Shown one piece after another: positions 16,137 through 25,694 of a stretch of DNA of 64,000 bases (within the stretch, counting starts at the first letter, position 1; every line of letters begins with the position of its first letter). Made by a program: the position numbers and the translations under genes. Under the pieces are notes generated by a model that saw only the letters and a program-made list of their open reading frames with translations, did not search any database and was not told the origin of the DNA. The stretch comes from Clostridium chromiireducens. Lineage in GTDB: Bacteria; Bacillota; Clostridia; Clostridiales; Clostridiaceae. Location: positions 28,224 to 92,223 of the forward strand of contig NZ_MZGT01000013.1 in assembly GCF_002029255.1 (NCBI RefSeq), given 5' to 3'.

Positions 16137-17522
16137 ATGGATATTGGTTTAGTTAATATTGATAAAGAGTTATGTACTGGGTGTCAGCAATGTGTTGAAG
16201 TCTGTCCTGTAAATGCAATAGAAGGTAAAGTAGGACAACCTCAAAGCATTGATTATGATGTTTGTGTTTCTTGTGGACAATGTATACAGGTATGTAATTC
16301 TTATGCGTTTGAAAATAGAGAAAACAGTCATTTAATAGAAGAGAAAAGAAGAGATAGAGGTTTACTTGAAAGTGTAAAGGAGCCAGTGTTTGCAGCCTTT
16401 AATAAAGGAAATGCAACTAAGGTGAAAGAGGCTTTATATAATGAAGAATTATTTACTATAGTTCAGTGTGCACCAGCCGTAAGGGTCTCTTTAGGTGAAG
16501 AATTTGGACTTGAGCCTGGTAGTTTAACAGCTGGTAAAATGGCGGCAGCACTACGAATGTTAGGTTTTAATAGGGTTTATGATACTAACTTTGGTGCAGA
16601 TTTAACCATAATGGAAGAAGGCAGCGAGCTTATAAAAAGGGTAACAGAAGGTGGGAAATTACCAATGTTTACTTCTTGTTGTCCTGCCTGGGTGAAGTTT
16701 ATGGAACAAAGTTATCCAGAGCTTTTAAATCATCTTTCAAGCTGTAAATCACCACAACAAATGGCTGGAACAATTTTTAAAACTTATGGTGCTAAAATAG
16801 ACAAGGTTGATCCTAAGAAAATATATAATGTAGCTATAATGCCATGTACTTGCAAGCAGTTTGAATGTGATAGAGAAGAAATGCAAGATAGTGGCTTTAA
16901 GGATGTAGACATAGTTATTACTACAAGGGAATTTGCTCAGCTTATAAGAGATAAGGGCATAGATTTTACAAATTTAAAGGATGAAGAGTTCGATTTGCCA
17001 CTGGGAAGTTACACTGGGGCAGGTAATATTTTTGGAGTAACTGGTGGTGTAATGGAAGCGGCACTTAGAAGCGGCTATGAGATGCTTACAAAGAAATCTA
17101 TTCCTAATTTAGAACTTAATTTTGTACGGGGCAGTGAAGGCATTAGGGTTGCAGAAGTGAAATTGCCAAAGATAACACTAAAGGTAGCGGTGGTTTCAGG
17201 TTTGAAAAATGTAGTTCAAATACTTGAAGATATAAAAGAAGGAAAGTGTGATTTTGATTTTATTGAAGTTATGACTTGCCCAGAAGGTTGTGTAAGCGGC
17301 GGTGGACAACCTAAGTTTATATTAGATATAGATAGAAAAAATGCCTTAGTAAGCAGAAAAAAAGGTATCTATAAACATGATTCTGAACTTGAAATAAGGA
17401 AGTCTCATGATAATCCTTTTATAAAAAAATTATATGAAGAGTTTTTAATAGAACCTCTTGGTGAAAAATCTCATCATCTACTACATACAAAGTTTGTTTC
17501 GAGAAAGAAGGAGGAAATATAA
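16137..17522 (+). CDS. [FeFe] hydrogenase, HydA2/HDCR-like
   Basis: A 461-residue iron-only hydrogenase. Two N-terminal [4Fe-4S] motifs (CTGCQQCVEVC, CVSCGQCIQVC) lead into the H-cluster domain with all three signatures: TSCCPAWVKF, MPCTCKQFE and EVMTCPEGCVSGGGQP. It lacks the extra N-terminal domains of the long clostridial hydrogenase, so it looks like the short form found in formate/hydrogen complexes. It is placed between two HycB-like genes and ends right at the start of the second. It probably produces hydrogen from formate, or runs the reverse reaction. The maturases HydEFG are not in the window. Confidence 0.92.
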   Translation: MDIGLVNIDKELCTGCQQCVEVCPVNAIEGKVGQPQSIDYDVCVSCGQCIQVCNSYAFENRENSHLIEEKRRDRGLLESVKEPVFAAFNKGNATKVKEALYNEELFTIVQCAPAVRVSLGEEFGLEPGSLTAGKMAAALRMLGFNRVYDTNFGADLTIMEEGSELIKRVTEGGKLPMFTSCCPAWVKFMEQSYPELLNHLSSCKSPQQMAGTIFKTYGAKIDKVDPKKIYNVAIMPCTCKQFECDREEMQDSGFKDVDIVITTREFAQLIRDKGIDFTNLKDEEFDLPLGSYTGAGNIFGVTGGVMEAALRSGYEMLTKKSIPNLELNFVRGSEGIRVAEVKLPKITLKVAVVSGLKNVVQILEDIKEGKCDFDFIEVMTCPEGCVSGGGQPKFILDIDRKNALVSRKKGIYKHDSELEIRKSHDNPFIKKLYEEFLIEPLGEKSHHLLHTKFVSRKKEEI

Positions 17523-18092
17523 ATGAATAATTTTGTTATAGCAAATCCCAAAAGATGTATAGGATGCAGAACTTGTGAGGCTGCATGTGTTGTTGCACAT
17601 TCTGAAGAAAACATACTTGTACAAAGTAAGGATAAGGTTAATTTTAATCCTCGCTTAAAAGTTATTAAAACAGCAGATGTAAGTGCTCCGATTCAATGCA
17701 GGCATTGTGAAAATGCTCCGTGTGCTAATGCATGTCCAAATGGTTCAATAATAAATAAAGACGGGGTAGTGTTAATAAATAAAGATACATGCATAGGCTG
17801 TAAATCTTGCGCAATAGTTTGTCCTTTTGGGGCTATTGATATAATAGTTGAACATAAAGCTGGAGAGAAAGTTATTCAAAAAGGTTTAATGTGTGATAAA
17901 GACGGAAAGCTAGAATATAAAGAAAGATTAGTTGCAAACAAATGTGATTTATGTATAGATAGGGAAAATGGTCCTGCTTGCGTAGAGGTATGTCCTACAG
18001 AAGCATTAAGATTAGTTGAATCTAAAATTATAGATAAAGACATTTCAGAAAAGAGAAAAAATGCTGCAGCTAATTTAGTAAATATATTATAA
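17523..18092 (+). CDS. HycB-like ferredoxin with four [4Fe-4S] clusters (second copy)
   Basis: A 189-residue paralogue of the 15561 protein: CIGCRTCEAAC, CRHCENAPCANAC, CIGCKSCAIVC and CDLC...CVEVC. It follows the hydrogenase stop codon with no gap and has AAGGAGG upstream. The C-terminal tail after the last cluster is Lys/Ala-rich and probably helical. In the Acetobacterium/Thermoanaerobacter complex a C-terminal HycB helix helps build filaments, so this tail is worth comparing. The electron-carrier role is clear; the partner choice is inferred. Confidence 0.88.
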   Translation: MNNFVIANPKRCIGCRTCEAACVVAHSEENILVQSKDKVNFNPRLKVIKTADVSAPIQCRHCENAPCANACPNGSIINKDGVVLINKDTCIGCKSCAIVCPFGAIDIIVEHKAGEKVIQKGLMCDKDGKLEYKERLVANKCDLCIDRENGPACVEVCPTEALRLVESKIIDKDISEKRKNAAANLVNIL

Positions 18093-18096
18093 GTGT

Positions 18097-18723
18097 ATGA
18101 ATGTAGAAGTTTTTAAAACAGCAGTAATACTTGCAGGTGGAAAAAGTTCACGAATGGGCTTTGATAAGCAGCTCTTAATAATTAACGAAGTGAGAATTAT
18201 GGAAAAGTTAATTCATGAACTAAGTAAAGAATTTGAAGATATAATTGTTGTCACAAATAAGCCAGAAGAATATAAAACTGCAGAAGACGGAATAAGAATA
18301 ATCAGCGATGAAATAAAAGAAATTGGTCCCCTATCGGGAATCTATGGTGGGCTTAAAGAAAGTAAGAGCAAATATGTATACTTCATAGCTTGTGATATGC
18401 CTAATGTAAACTTAAATTATATTCGTTATATTAAGAAAGTGCTTGCGAATAGTAAAGCCAATGCTTGTGTTGCTAAAAGAGAGGGTAAGGTTGAGCCTTT
18501 TAATGCTTTTTATTCTGTAGATATATTGCCCAAAATTGAAAAACTTATAACACTTAACAGAAGATCTATATCTGGATTAATTGATATTATAGAGCCTATT
18601 TTTATTGAAGAAAATGTTCTGAAAAGATATGATTATTCTTTTGATATGTTTATAAATCTTAACTCGAAAGAAGATTTAGAAATTTATAATAGAAAGAATA
18701 GGCAGGAGGAAAACTATGTTTGA
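18097..18723 (+). CDS. mobA: Molybdenum cofactor guanylyltransferase MobA
   Basis: A 208-residue nucleotidyltransferase adding GMP from GTP to molybdopterin. AVILAGGKSSRMGFDK at residues 9-24 is the GTP-binding signature; LSGIYGGL and CDMPNVN follow as in the family. Only four bases separate it from the ferredoxin gene, and no good ribosome site is visible, so it is probably translated by coupling. Its end overlaps moaA by eight bases. Confidence 0.9.
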   Translation: MNVEVFKTAVILAGGKSSRMGFDKQLLIINEVRIMEKLIHELSKEFEDIIVVTNKPEEYKTAEDGIRIISDEIKEIGPLSGIYGGLKESKSKYVYFIACDMPNVNLNYIRYIKKVLANSKANACVAKREGKVEPFNAFYSVDILPKIEKLITLNRRSISGLIDIIEPIFIEENVLKRYDYSFDMFINLNSKEDLEIYNRKNRQEENYV

Positions 18724-19672
18724 TTCGTATGGCAGAAAGATAAATTATTTGAGAATATCAGTTACAGATTTGTGTAATTTAAGATGCAAATATTGTATGC
18801 CTGAAAAAGGAATAGATAAGATGTGGCATAAAGAGATTCTAACTTTGGAAGAAATAGAAGCCATTACTGAAAGTTTTGTTGAATTAGGTGTAGATAAAGT
18901 CAGGATAACTGGAGGAGAACCTTTAGTAAGAAAAAATATTTTAAAGCTAATTGATGGTATAGGTAAAATAGGCGGAGTTAATGATTTAGCGATGACTACA
19001 AATGGAATTCTCTTAAAGGATTATGCTAAAGATTTAAAAAACGCAGGTCTTAATAGACTTAATATAAGCTTGGATACTTTAAATGAAGAAAAATATTCAC
19101 AGATAACGAAGGTAGGCAAGCTCAAAGATGTACTTCAAGGTATTGAAGCAGCTAAAAAGAGTGGGCTTACTCCAATTAAATTAAATGTAGTTTTAATAAA
19201 GGACTTTAATGAAAATGAAATAGAAGACTTTATAAATTTAACAAAATATGAGGATATAGAAATAAGATTTATAGAACTTATGCCAATAGGTACTCTAAAG
19301 CATTGGTCATCTAATAAATATATTTCTAATGATACAGTTTTAGAAAAGATGCCAGAATTAATAGAAATAGAATCAGCAGATATTTCTTCTCCAGCAAGAT
19401 ATTATAAACTTCCAAATGCAAAGGGGAAAGTCGGGCTTATTAATCCTATATCATGTAAGTTTTGCGAAAATTGCAATAGAATAAGATTAACAGCAGATGG
19501 AAAGCTAAAGTCATGCCTTCACTCAAACGCTGAAGTGGATTTAAAGAAATTGCTTAGAGAAGGTAAAGATATTAAGACAGTAATTACTGATACTATTAAA
19601 AGCAAACCCAAAGAACATGAATTGGAGAACGGAAATTATATTAATAGAGAAATGACAGCAATTGGAGGTTGA
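18716..19672 (+). CDS. moaA: GTP 3',8-cyclase MoaA
   Basis: A 318-residue radical-SAM enzyme performing the first step of molybdopterin synthesis. The N-terminal CNLRCKYC (Cys20, 24, 27) binds the SAM cluster; the C-terminal CKFCENC plus a later Cys in LKSCLHS binds the substrate cluster. It ends in the catalytically needed GlyGly (TAIGG). [11 protein letters not shown] and NISLDTL are family landmarks. CAGGAGG precedes ATG 18716. Confidence 0.95.
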   Translation: MFDSYGRKINYLRISVTDLCNLRCKYCMPEKGIDKMWHKEILTLEEIEAITESFVELGVDKVRITGGEPLVRKNILKLIDGIGKIGGVNDLAMTTNGILLKDYAKDLKNAGLNRLNISLDTLNEEKYSQITKVGKLKDVLQGIEAAKKSGLTPIKLNVVLIKDFNENEIEDFINLTKYEDIEIRFIELMPIGTLKHWSSNKYISNDTVLEKMPELIEIESADISSPARYYKLPNAKGKVGLINPISCKFCENCNRIRLTADGKLKSCLHSNAEVDLKKLLREGKDIKTVITDTIKSKPKEHELENGNYINREMTAIGG

Positions 19673-19676
19673 TTTT

Positions 19677-20147
19677 ATGGAATTTACTCATTTTAATGAA
19701 AAAGGAAGAGCTCATATGGTAAATGTGAGTGAAAAGGATGAGACAAAGAGAGTTGCTATTGCAAGAGGATCAATTAAAATGAAAAAGGAAACTATAGATT
19801 TGATAAAAGATGGCCTTGTTAAAAAAGGTGATGTTTTATCAGTTGCTCAAATTGGCGGAATAATGGGCGTAAAAAAGACCTCGGATTTAATCCCTATGTG
19901 CCATAATATTTTTATAACAGGATCTGATATAAATTTTAATATAGGTGAAGAAGAAATAGAGATTGAAGCAACAGTTTCAACGGTTGGGAAAACAGGTGTT
20001 GAAATGGAAGCATTAACAGCTGTGACAACTGCAGCTCTTACTATATATGATATGTGCAAGGCTGTTGATAAGGATATGGTAATAGAAAATGTTCGATTAA
20101 TAAAGAAAACCGGGGGAAAAAGTGGAGAATACATAAGGGAGAATTAA
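19677..20147 (+). CDS. moaC: Cyclic pyranopterin monophosphate synthase MoaC
   Basis: A 156-residue MoaC, converting the MoaA product to c[31 protein letters not shown] and KTGGKSG are conserved active-site stretches. A TTG further upstream overlaps moaA, but ATG 19677 has GGAGG (which also encodes the last residues of MoaA) at the right distance. MPT synthase genes moaD/moaE are not in the window and must lie elsewhere. Confidence 0.93.
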   Translation: MEFTHFNEKGRAHMVNVSEKDETKRVAIARGSIKMKKETIDLIKDGLVKKGDVLSVAQIGGIMGVKKTSDLIPMCHNIFITGSDINFNIGEEEIEIEATVSTVGKTGVEMEALTAVTTAALTIYDMCKAVDKDMVIENVRLIKKTGGKSGEYIREN

Positions 20148-20155
20148 ATAAAATT

Positions 20156-20587
20156 ATGGCTAAAGTATTATCAATAAATATTAGTGAAAAAAAAGGTGTT
20201 ATAAAAACTCCTATAAAAGAAGGCATTTTTATAGAGGAGCATGGTTTAAAAGATGATGCCCATGCTGGAAAATGGCATAGACAGGTAAGCTTACTAGCTC
20301 AGGAAAGCATAGATAAAATGATTAAAATGGGGATAAGCGACTTAGATGCTGGGAAATTTGCAGAAAATATAACAACTGAAGGTATTGTTCTTCATGAATT
20401 ACCTGTCGGGACAAGGCTAAAAATAGGAGAAACAGTTCAGGAAGTGACTCAAATAGGAAAAGAATGCCATAAGGGTTGTGCTATAAAAAATCAAGTTGGC
20501 ACATGCATTATGCCAACAGAAGGAATCTTCACAAGAATAATAAAAGGTGGAGTGATTATAGAAGGCGATTCTATAGAAATTTTATAG
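20156..20587 (+). CDS. MOSC-domain protein
   Basis: A 143-residue MOSC-domain protein. GLKDDAHAGKWHRQVSLLA and FAENITTEGIVLHELPVGT are conserved, and GKECHKGC holds the Cys pair expected for sulfur or cofactor binding. Stand-alone MOSC proteins are thought to carry sulfur or sort molybdenum cofactor, which agrees with its place at the end of the cofactor operon. In some bacteria MOSC and MoaC-like parts are fused. The exact reaction is unknown. Confidence 0.85.
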   Translation: MAKVLSINISEKKGVIKTPIKEGIFIEEHGLKDDAHAGKWHRQVSLLAQESIDKMIKMGISDLDAGKFAENITTEGIVLHELPVGTRLKIGETVQEVTQIGKECHKGCAIKNQVGTCIMPTEGIFTRIIKGGVIIEGDSIEIL

Positions 20588-20635
20588 TGGCATACCAACT
20601 GCAGAAGTATTTATACCAGTTTGTTAAAAAAGATA

Positions 20636-20664
20636 TTGACAAATTTTGATGAGAAATATAAAAT
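20636..20664 (+). promoter_or_regulatory. Promoter of the tyrS leader
   Basis: TTGACA (20636-20641), a 17-base spacer and TAAAAT (20659-20664), about 30 bases before the T-box leader begins. Confidence 0.7.
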
Positions 20665-20689
20665 AAATTTAAATTAGAATACAGTAAAG

Positions 20690-20962
20690 CTTTGAAGAGA
20701 AAGAGTAAAATTAACAGAGTTTTAAAGAGAGTTCCCGGATGGTGAGAGGGGCAAAACAAGCTGATTTGAATACATCTCTGAGCAGCACTCCGAAAGATAA
20801 CAACCAGTAGGCAGATGTCGTTAGTTGCACACGTTATAGTGCTAGAGTATAACCAATAATTTTTGGCGTACTTGAAGAGGTTGTTATTGTGAGGTAACAA
20901 TAAATTAAGGTGGTAACACGTAAGTAATGCTTTCGTCCTTTTATAAGGATGAGAGCTTTTTT
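20690..20962 (+). promoter_or_regulatory. T-box riboswitch (tyrosine) with terminator
   Basis: The leader has the T-box core ATTAAGGTGGTAACACG (20904-20920), which pairs with the free tRNA acceptor end. The terminator stem GCTTTCGTCC/GGATGAGAGC (about 20929-20956) is followed by TTTTTTG. Stem I occupies about 20690-20800. TAC at 20771-20773, before ATCTCTGAG, sits where the specifier codon is expected and reads tyrosine, matching the tyrS gene downstream. Uncharged tRNA-Tyr should therefore turn on the synthetase. Confidence 0.9.
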
Positions 20963-21059
20963 GTTTTGTATCAAAACAATACTTACCAGGACATCAGTAT
21001 TCTATTTTATCTATATAATTATTAAGGCGCCAATAATTATATAGTTTAATATAAGGAAA

Positions 21060-21112
21060 ATGCAAAAAAATAACCATGGCATTTTGAAATTGTTATTTTC
21101 TTTCATTTGCCT
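21060..21112. repeat. Short palindromic repeat, diverged copy A
   Basis: AAAAAAATAACC...TTGTTATTTTCTTTCATTTGCCT matches the right part of the copies at 39402 and 42549. It lies between the T-box terminator and tyrS. Confidence 0.55.
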
Positions 21113-21174
21113 AAGAATTAATGTTGAAACAAAAAATCATAAAATATAAATAGAAGCTAGGAGGATAAATTAAA

Positions 21175-22374
21175 ATGATTAATATAGATGAACAGGTACA
21201 AATTATAATGAAAGGTGTAGATGAAATAATAGGATTAGATTCCTTAAAGGAAAAGTTAATAAAATCTAATGAAAATAATAAACCTTTAATTGTTAAACTG
21301 GGATTAGATCCGAGTGCACCGGATATACATTTAGGACATACAGTCGTGCTTAGAAAAATGAAACAACTACAAGATTTAGGACATAAGGTAATTATAATTA
21401 TAGGAGATTTTACAGGAAAAATAGGTGATCCAACGGGTAAAGCCAAGGGGAGAAAAGCACTTACTACAGAGCAGGTTTTAGAAAATGCTAAAACCTATGA
21501 AGAGCAAATATTTAAAGTGTTAGATAAAGATAAAACGGAAGTGAGATTTAATAGTGAATGGTTATCTAAATTAACTTTTGAGGAAACAATTAAGCTCGCG
21601 GCTACAATGACTGTAGCAAGAATGCTGGAAAGAGAAGAATTTAAAAAGAGATATGAAAATCAAGTCCCAATTTCCGTTCATGAATTCTTTTACCCTTTGA
21701 TGCAAGGGTTTGATTCAGTTTCAATAAATGCTGATATAGAGCTTGGTGGAACCGATCAAAGGTTTAATGTCCTTATGGGTAGAATGCTTCAAAAAGAATA
21801 TGGTCAAGAACCACAAGCCACAATATTCATGCCATTACTTGAAGGGCTTGATGGAAAAGAAAAAATGAGCAAAAGTCTTGGAAATTATATTGGAATAGAT
21901 GAAAAAGCTGAAGTTATGTATGAAAAAGCAATGACAATACCTGATGAATTAATAGTAAAATACTTTAATTTAGTTACAGACATTCACCCGGATGATATTA
22001 AAGAGTTAGAAAATGATTTGAAAGATGAAAAAGTAAATCCAAGAGATATAAAAATGAAATTGGCAAAAGAAATTGTTAGACTGTATCATGGAGAAAATGA
22101 AGCTGAAAAAGCTGAAGAAAGATTTAAAACAGTATTTCAAAAAGGTCAAATGCCTAAAGATATAGAGACTATTATCATTGAAGGGGAAAATTTTGATATT
22201 GGAGAAATTTTAGTACTAAATGGATTTGTAAAAAGTAAAAATGAATTAAGAAGGTTAGTTTCCCAAGGTGGAATCAAGATAAATAATGTTAAAGTAGATA
22301 ATTTTGAGGATATAAAAATGGAAAATGAAATAGTAATTCAGATTGGAAAGAAGAAATTTGTACGATTAAAATAA
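21175..22374 (+). CDS. tyrS: Tyrosyl-tRNA synthetase
   Basis: A 399-residue class I aminoacyl-tRNA synthetase. The HIGH motif appears as HLGHT in PSAPDIHLGHTV, and KMSKS is intact in KEKMSKSLGN. The C-terminal S4-like RNA-binding domain (LVSQGGIKINNVKV) is complete. The sequence type resembles the TyrZ branch. AGGAGG precedes ATG 21175. Regulation by the tyrosine T-box upstream fits. It is followed by an amine/amino-acid oxidase operon. Confidence 0.95.
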   Translation: MINIDEQVQIIMKGVDEIIGLDSLKEKLIKSNENNKPLIVKLGLDPSAPDIHLGHTVVLRKMKQLQDLGHKVIIIIGDFTGKIGDPTGKAKGRKALTTEQVLENAKTYEEQIFKVLDKDKTEVRFNSEWLSKLTFEETIKLAATMTVARMLEREEFKKRYENQVPISVHEFFYPLMQGFDSVSINADIELGGTDQRFNVLMGRMLQKEYGQEPQATIFMPLLEGLDGKEKMSKSLGNYIGIDEKAEVMYEKAMTIPDELIVKYFNLVTDIHPDDIKELENDLKDEKVNPRDIKMKLAKEIVRLYHGENEAEKAEERFKTVFQKGQMPKDIETIIIEGENFDIGEILVLNGFVKSKNELRRLVSQGGIKINNVKVDNFEDIKMENEIVIQIGKKKFVRLK

Positions 22375-22524
22375 ACTAGGTAATCTACTTTTAAATCATA
22401 TAGTATTTGTTTGCGCAGCAAAGTCACAAAAAAAGAAAGCTTATCAATAATAGATGATTTAGTTCCGATTTTTACAATTTTTGTTTATATAGATGGAGTA
22501 ATATAATACTCAAGAAAGGCAAAG

Positions 22525-22560
22525 AGGTCTAGCTTCAATGAAGAAGTTAGACCTTTTTTT
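22525..22560 (+). terminator. Terminator between tyrS and the oxidase operon
   Basis: GGTCTAGCTTC (22526-22536) pairs with GAAGTTAGACC (22542-22552), followed by seven T. It lies only 37 bases before the next start codon. A TATAAT at 22502-22507 precedes it, so a leader-attenuator role cannot be excluded. Confidence 0.8.
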
Positions 22561-22596
22561 ATAAAATATAATTATTTTTTAGGAGGTAAAGGTAAC

Positions 22597-23733
22597 ATGA
22601 GCGAAACAAAAATTGATTTTTTATATTTAAATGAAGAAGACATGATTAAAGCTGGAGTTAAAGAAATGGCTGGATGCGTAGAAGCCATGGAAGAAATGTT
22701 CAAGTTATTAAAAATGGGAGATTATCGTATGGGTGGTCCTAATGGAAATTCACACGGAGTTATGATGGTTTTCCCTGAAGAATCACCATTTCCTAATATG
22801 CCTAAAGATGGTCCAGACAGAAGATTTATGGCAATGCCTGCCTACTTAGGTGGTAAGTTCGATATGGCTGGGATGAAGTGGTATGGATCAAACGTAGAAA
22901 ATAGAACTAAAGGACTTCCAAGATCAATACTTATGCTTACCTTAAATGATAAGGATACAGGAGCTCCTATTGCATATATGTCAGCGAATATCTTAAGTGC
23001 TTATAGAACAGGTGCAGTTCCTGGTGTTGGTGTGAAATATTTTGCTAAAGAAGATTCAAAGGTTGTCGGAATTATTGGACCAGGGGTTATGAGTAAAACA
23101 GCATTTGCAGCGACTATGGCTGTTAGATCGGAAATTGAAACTGTAAAAATTAAAGGAAGAAGTAAAAAATCAATTGATGGATTTATAAAGTATCTTAATG
23201 AAGATTATCCACAAATTAAAGATATCATTGTTGTGGACACAATAGAAGATGCTGTTAGAGATTGTGATATTGTACATATTGCAACATCAAGTCCAACGGG
23301 TGATATAAATGAATATCCATATATAAATGAAGAATGGATTAAGCCGGGTGCAGTACTCTGTTGTCCAGCAGCAGCAAGATTTGATGATGATTTTATTTTA
23401 AATAGAGCAAGAACTGTTACAGATAATATTCAATTATATGAAGCTTGGGAAGAAGAAATGGAATTTCCAGCATATAATTCTATTCCAATTCCAGCAGTAC
23501 ACTGTATGGACTTAATTGAAGAAGGCAAAATGAGTAAAGACAAAATTGATGATTTAGGAGATGTATTAATTGGTAAAGTGCCAGTACATCGTAAGGAAGA
23601 TGAAATTGTTATTTATTCAGTTGGTGGTATGCCAGTAGAAGATGTTGCATGGGGGACTATAGTTTATAGAAATGCTATTGAAAAAGGAATAGGGACTAAG
23701 CTAAATCTTTGGGATGAGCCACAATTAGCTTAA
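22597..23733 (+). CDS. Ornithine cyclodeaminase/mu-crystallin family protein
   Basis: A 378-residue protein with the family's Rossmann domain (VVGIIGPGVMSKTAF near residue 155) preceded by SAYRTGAVPGVGVKYF. The fold is used by ornithine cyclodeaminase, ketimine reductases and NAD-dependent imine or amino-acid dehydrogenases. As I recall, similar proteins are labelled a tyramine oxidase subunit in databases; I could not check this. It opens an operon of HcnABC-like oxidase components and RidA, so it probably acts on an imine or amine of that pathway. GGAGG precedes ATG 22597. Confidence 0.75.
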   Translation: MSETKIDFLYLNEEDMIKAGVKEMAGCVEAMEEMFKLLKMGDYRMGGPNGNSHGVMMVFPEESPFPNMPKDGPDRRFMAMPAYLGGKFDMAGMKWYGSNVENRTKGLPRSILMLTLNDKDTGAPIAYMSANILSAYRTGAVPGVGVKYFAKEDSKVVGIIGPGVMSKTAFAATMAVRSEIETVKIKGRSKKSIDGFIKYLNEDYPQIKDIIVVDTIEDAVRDCDIVHIATSSPTGDINEYPYINEEWIKPGAVLCCPAAARFDDDFILNRARTVTDNIQLYEAWEEEMEFPAYNSIPIPAVHCMDLIEEGKMSKDKIDDLGDVLIGKVPVHRKEDEIVIYSVGGMPVEDVAWGTIVYRNAIEKGIGTKLNLWDEPQLA

Positions 23734-23766
23734 GTTTAATTATTACAGTTGAAAGGAGATCTTTAT

Positions 23767-24078
23767 ATGAGAATTGAAAAGCATCCAATTTTAGGTGAGC
23801 TTAATAAAGGACGTTTAGTGAATTTTGAATTTGATGGGAAAGCGTTTGAAGGATATGAAGGAGAACCAATAGCAGCAGCACTAAGAGCTGCGGGTGTACT
23901 AGTTCATAGACATACTAAGAAAGGATCACCAAGAGGCATATTCTGTGCTATTGGTAGATGTACAGACTGCGTAATGGTAGTTGATGGTAAGCCAAATGTA
24001 AGAACTTGCGTAACACCTCTTGTAGAAGGGATGAAGGTTCAAACACAATATGGTGTTTCAGCCCAAAAAGAAGCATAA
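23767..24078 (+). CDS. HcnA-like [2Fe-2S] ferredoxin subunit
   Basis: A 103-residue protein with the plant-type 2Fe-2S loop: FCAIGRCTDC, then VRTC. It resembles the small subunit of HcnABC, opine oxidase and hydroxyproline dehydrogenase complexes. ATG 23767 with AAAGGAG is chosen over an ATG at 23749 that lacks a site. It stands before the FAD/iron-sulfur subunit gene and likely passes electrons from it. Confidence 0.8.
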   Translation: MRIEKHPILGELNKGRLVNFEFDGKAFEGYEGEPIAAALRAAGVLVHRHTKKGSPRGIFCAIGRCTDCVMVVDGKPNVRTCVTPLVEGMKVQTQYGVSAQKEA

Positions 24079-24105
24079 AATTTTTATGAAAGGATAGGTA
24101 TTCGT

Positions 24106-25683
24106 ATGAAAAGATATGATTGTATTGTTGTTGGAGCAGGGCCAGCGGGTCTGTCAGCAGCTATAGAAGCAGCAAAAAGAGGACTAAAGGTTGTTGTATT
24201 TGATGAAAATTTTAAGCCTGGTGGACAACTATTTAAGCAAATACACAAGTTCTTTGGATCAAAAGAGCATAGAGCAAAAATTAGAGGCTTTAAAATAGGT
24301 GAGGAGCTTTTACAGGAAGCAAATGATGCAGGAGTAGAAGTTGTTTTAAATGCTATAGTTATTGGTCTTTATTTAGATAAAGAAGTTACTGTAAAAATAG
24401 ATGATGAAGTTATTCATTATAAGGGCGATGCAGTAATAATTGCAACAGGTGCATCTGAAAATATGGTTACCTTCGATGGATGGACACTTCCAGGAGTAAT
24501 TGGTGCAGGTGCAGCCCAAACTATGATGAATCTTCACGGAGTACAACCAGGAAAGAAAATTCTTATGCTTGGCAGCGGAAATGTTGGAGTAGTTGTAGGA
24601 TATCAACTTATACAATCAGGCTGTGAAGTGGTTGCAATAGTCGATGCGGCACCTAGAATCGGAGGATATGGTGTTCACGCTGCAAAGGTAGCTAGATGCG
24701 GAGTTCCTTTCTATTTGTCTCATACAATTATTAAAGCGGAAGGTGAGGAATGTGTAACAGGAGTTACTATTGGTGAAGTTGATGGTAATTGGAAGATAAT
24801 ACCTGGAACAGAAAAGCATTTTGATGTGGATACTATATGCCTTGCAGTAGGACTTTCTCCTATGTCCCAGCTTACTAAAATGGCTGGCTGCATTATGGAG
24901 GAGAATCCTAAAAAGGGTGGCTATGTTCCTGTTTGCGATGAATATGGTGAGACTTCAATTAAAGGAATATTTGCAGCAGGTGATGTTTCAGGAATTGAAG
25001 AAGCAAGTTCGGCCATGATAGAAGGAAGAATTGCAGGGGTAGCAGCCTCTTATAGATTAGGATTTATTGAGAAAAAAGAATTAGAAGAAAAGGCAGAGGA
25101 ATTGGAAAAGGCATTATCTAGTTTAAGACAAGGTATGTTTGGTCCAGAAAATAAAGGAAAAGATATTGATAAGACAGATGAAGGCTTTGAGGTCTCAAAG
25201 AATCTTCTTAAGAAAGGATATTTAACTGATGAAGAAGTTATAAAATATCCAGGGGTTAAGTCTATGAAGGGAGTACATCCAGTTATAGAATGTTCACAAA
25301 ATATTCCTTGTAATCCATGTCAAGATGCGTGCCATAAAAACTGTATTAAGATTGGAGTAAATATTACCTCTCTTCCAGTTGTTGATGAAGAATCAACATG
25401 TATTGGTTGTGGAATGTGTGTTGCATCTTGTTCTGGACAATCAATTTTCCTTGTGAATGAAGATTTTGAAGAAGGTTATACTTCAGTAACACTTCCTTAT
25501 GAATTTTTACCGCTACCAGAAAAAGGTGCAAAAGGCATTGGTTTAGATAGAAGTGGAAAAGAAGCATGTGAAGTGGAAGTAGTAGGTGTTAAATCTGTTA
25601 AAGCTTTTGATCACACAAACTTATTAACAATAAAGGTTCCTAGTGAAATGGGAATGAAAGTAAGATTCTTTAAGCAGGCATAG
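24106..25683 (+). CDS. HcnB-like FAD oxidoreductase with added 2x[4Fe-4S] domain
   Basis: A 525-residue flavoprotein. VVGAGPAGLSAAIEAAKRG at residues 8-26 binds FAD, LMLGSGNVGVVVGY is a second dinucleotide site, and GIFAAGDVSGIEEASSAM is the second FAD motif. From about residue 395 comes a ferredoxin-like segment with CSQNIPCNPCQDAC and CIGCGMCVASC, likely two [4Fe-4S] clusters. I do not expect this part in aerobic HcnB proteins. It probably gives the complex an outlet to ferredoxin or another anaerobic acceptor. GGATAGG lies upstream of ATG 24106. Confidence 0.8.
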   Translation: MKRYDCIVVGAGPAGLSAAIEAAKRGLKVVVFDENFKPGGQLFKQIHKFFGSKEHRAKIRGFKIGEELLQEANDAGVEVVLNAIVIGLYLDKEVTVKIDDEVIHYKGDAVIIATGASENMVTFDGWTLPGVIGAGAAQTMMNLHGVQPGKKILMLGSGNVGVVVGYQLIQSGCEVVAIVDAAPRIGGYGVHAAKVARCGVPFYLSHTIIKAEGEECVTGVTIGEVDGNWKIIPGTEKHFDVDTICLAVGLSPMSQLTKMAGCIMEENPKKGGYVPVCDEYGETSIKGIFAAGDVSGIEEASSAMIEGRIAGVAASYRLGFIEKKELEEKAEELEKALSSLRQGMFGPENKGKDIDKTDEGFEVSKNLLKKGYLTDEEVIKYPGVKSMKGVHPVIECSQNIPCNPCQDACHKNCIKIGVNITSLPVVDEESTCIGCGMCVASCSGQSIFLVNEDFEEGYTSVTLPYEFLPLPEKGAKGIGLDRSGKEACEVEVVGVKSVKAFDHTNLLTIKVPSEMGMKVRFFKQA

Positions 25684-25694
25684 GAGGTAAGATT

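Noticed and set aside
20571..20900. 109-codon frame on the minus strand
   Set aside because: It covers the T-box leader and has no recognisable protein features.
22502..22560. Riboswitch-type leader of the oxidase operon
   Set aside because: Only a simple terminator hairpin is visible and the promoter spacing before it is poor; termination of tyrS is the simpler reading.
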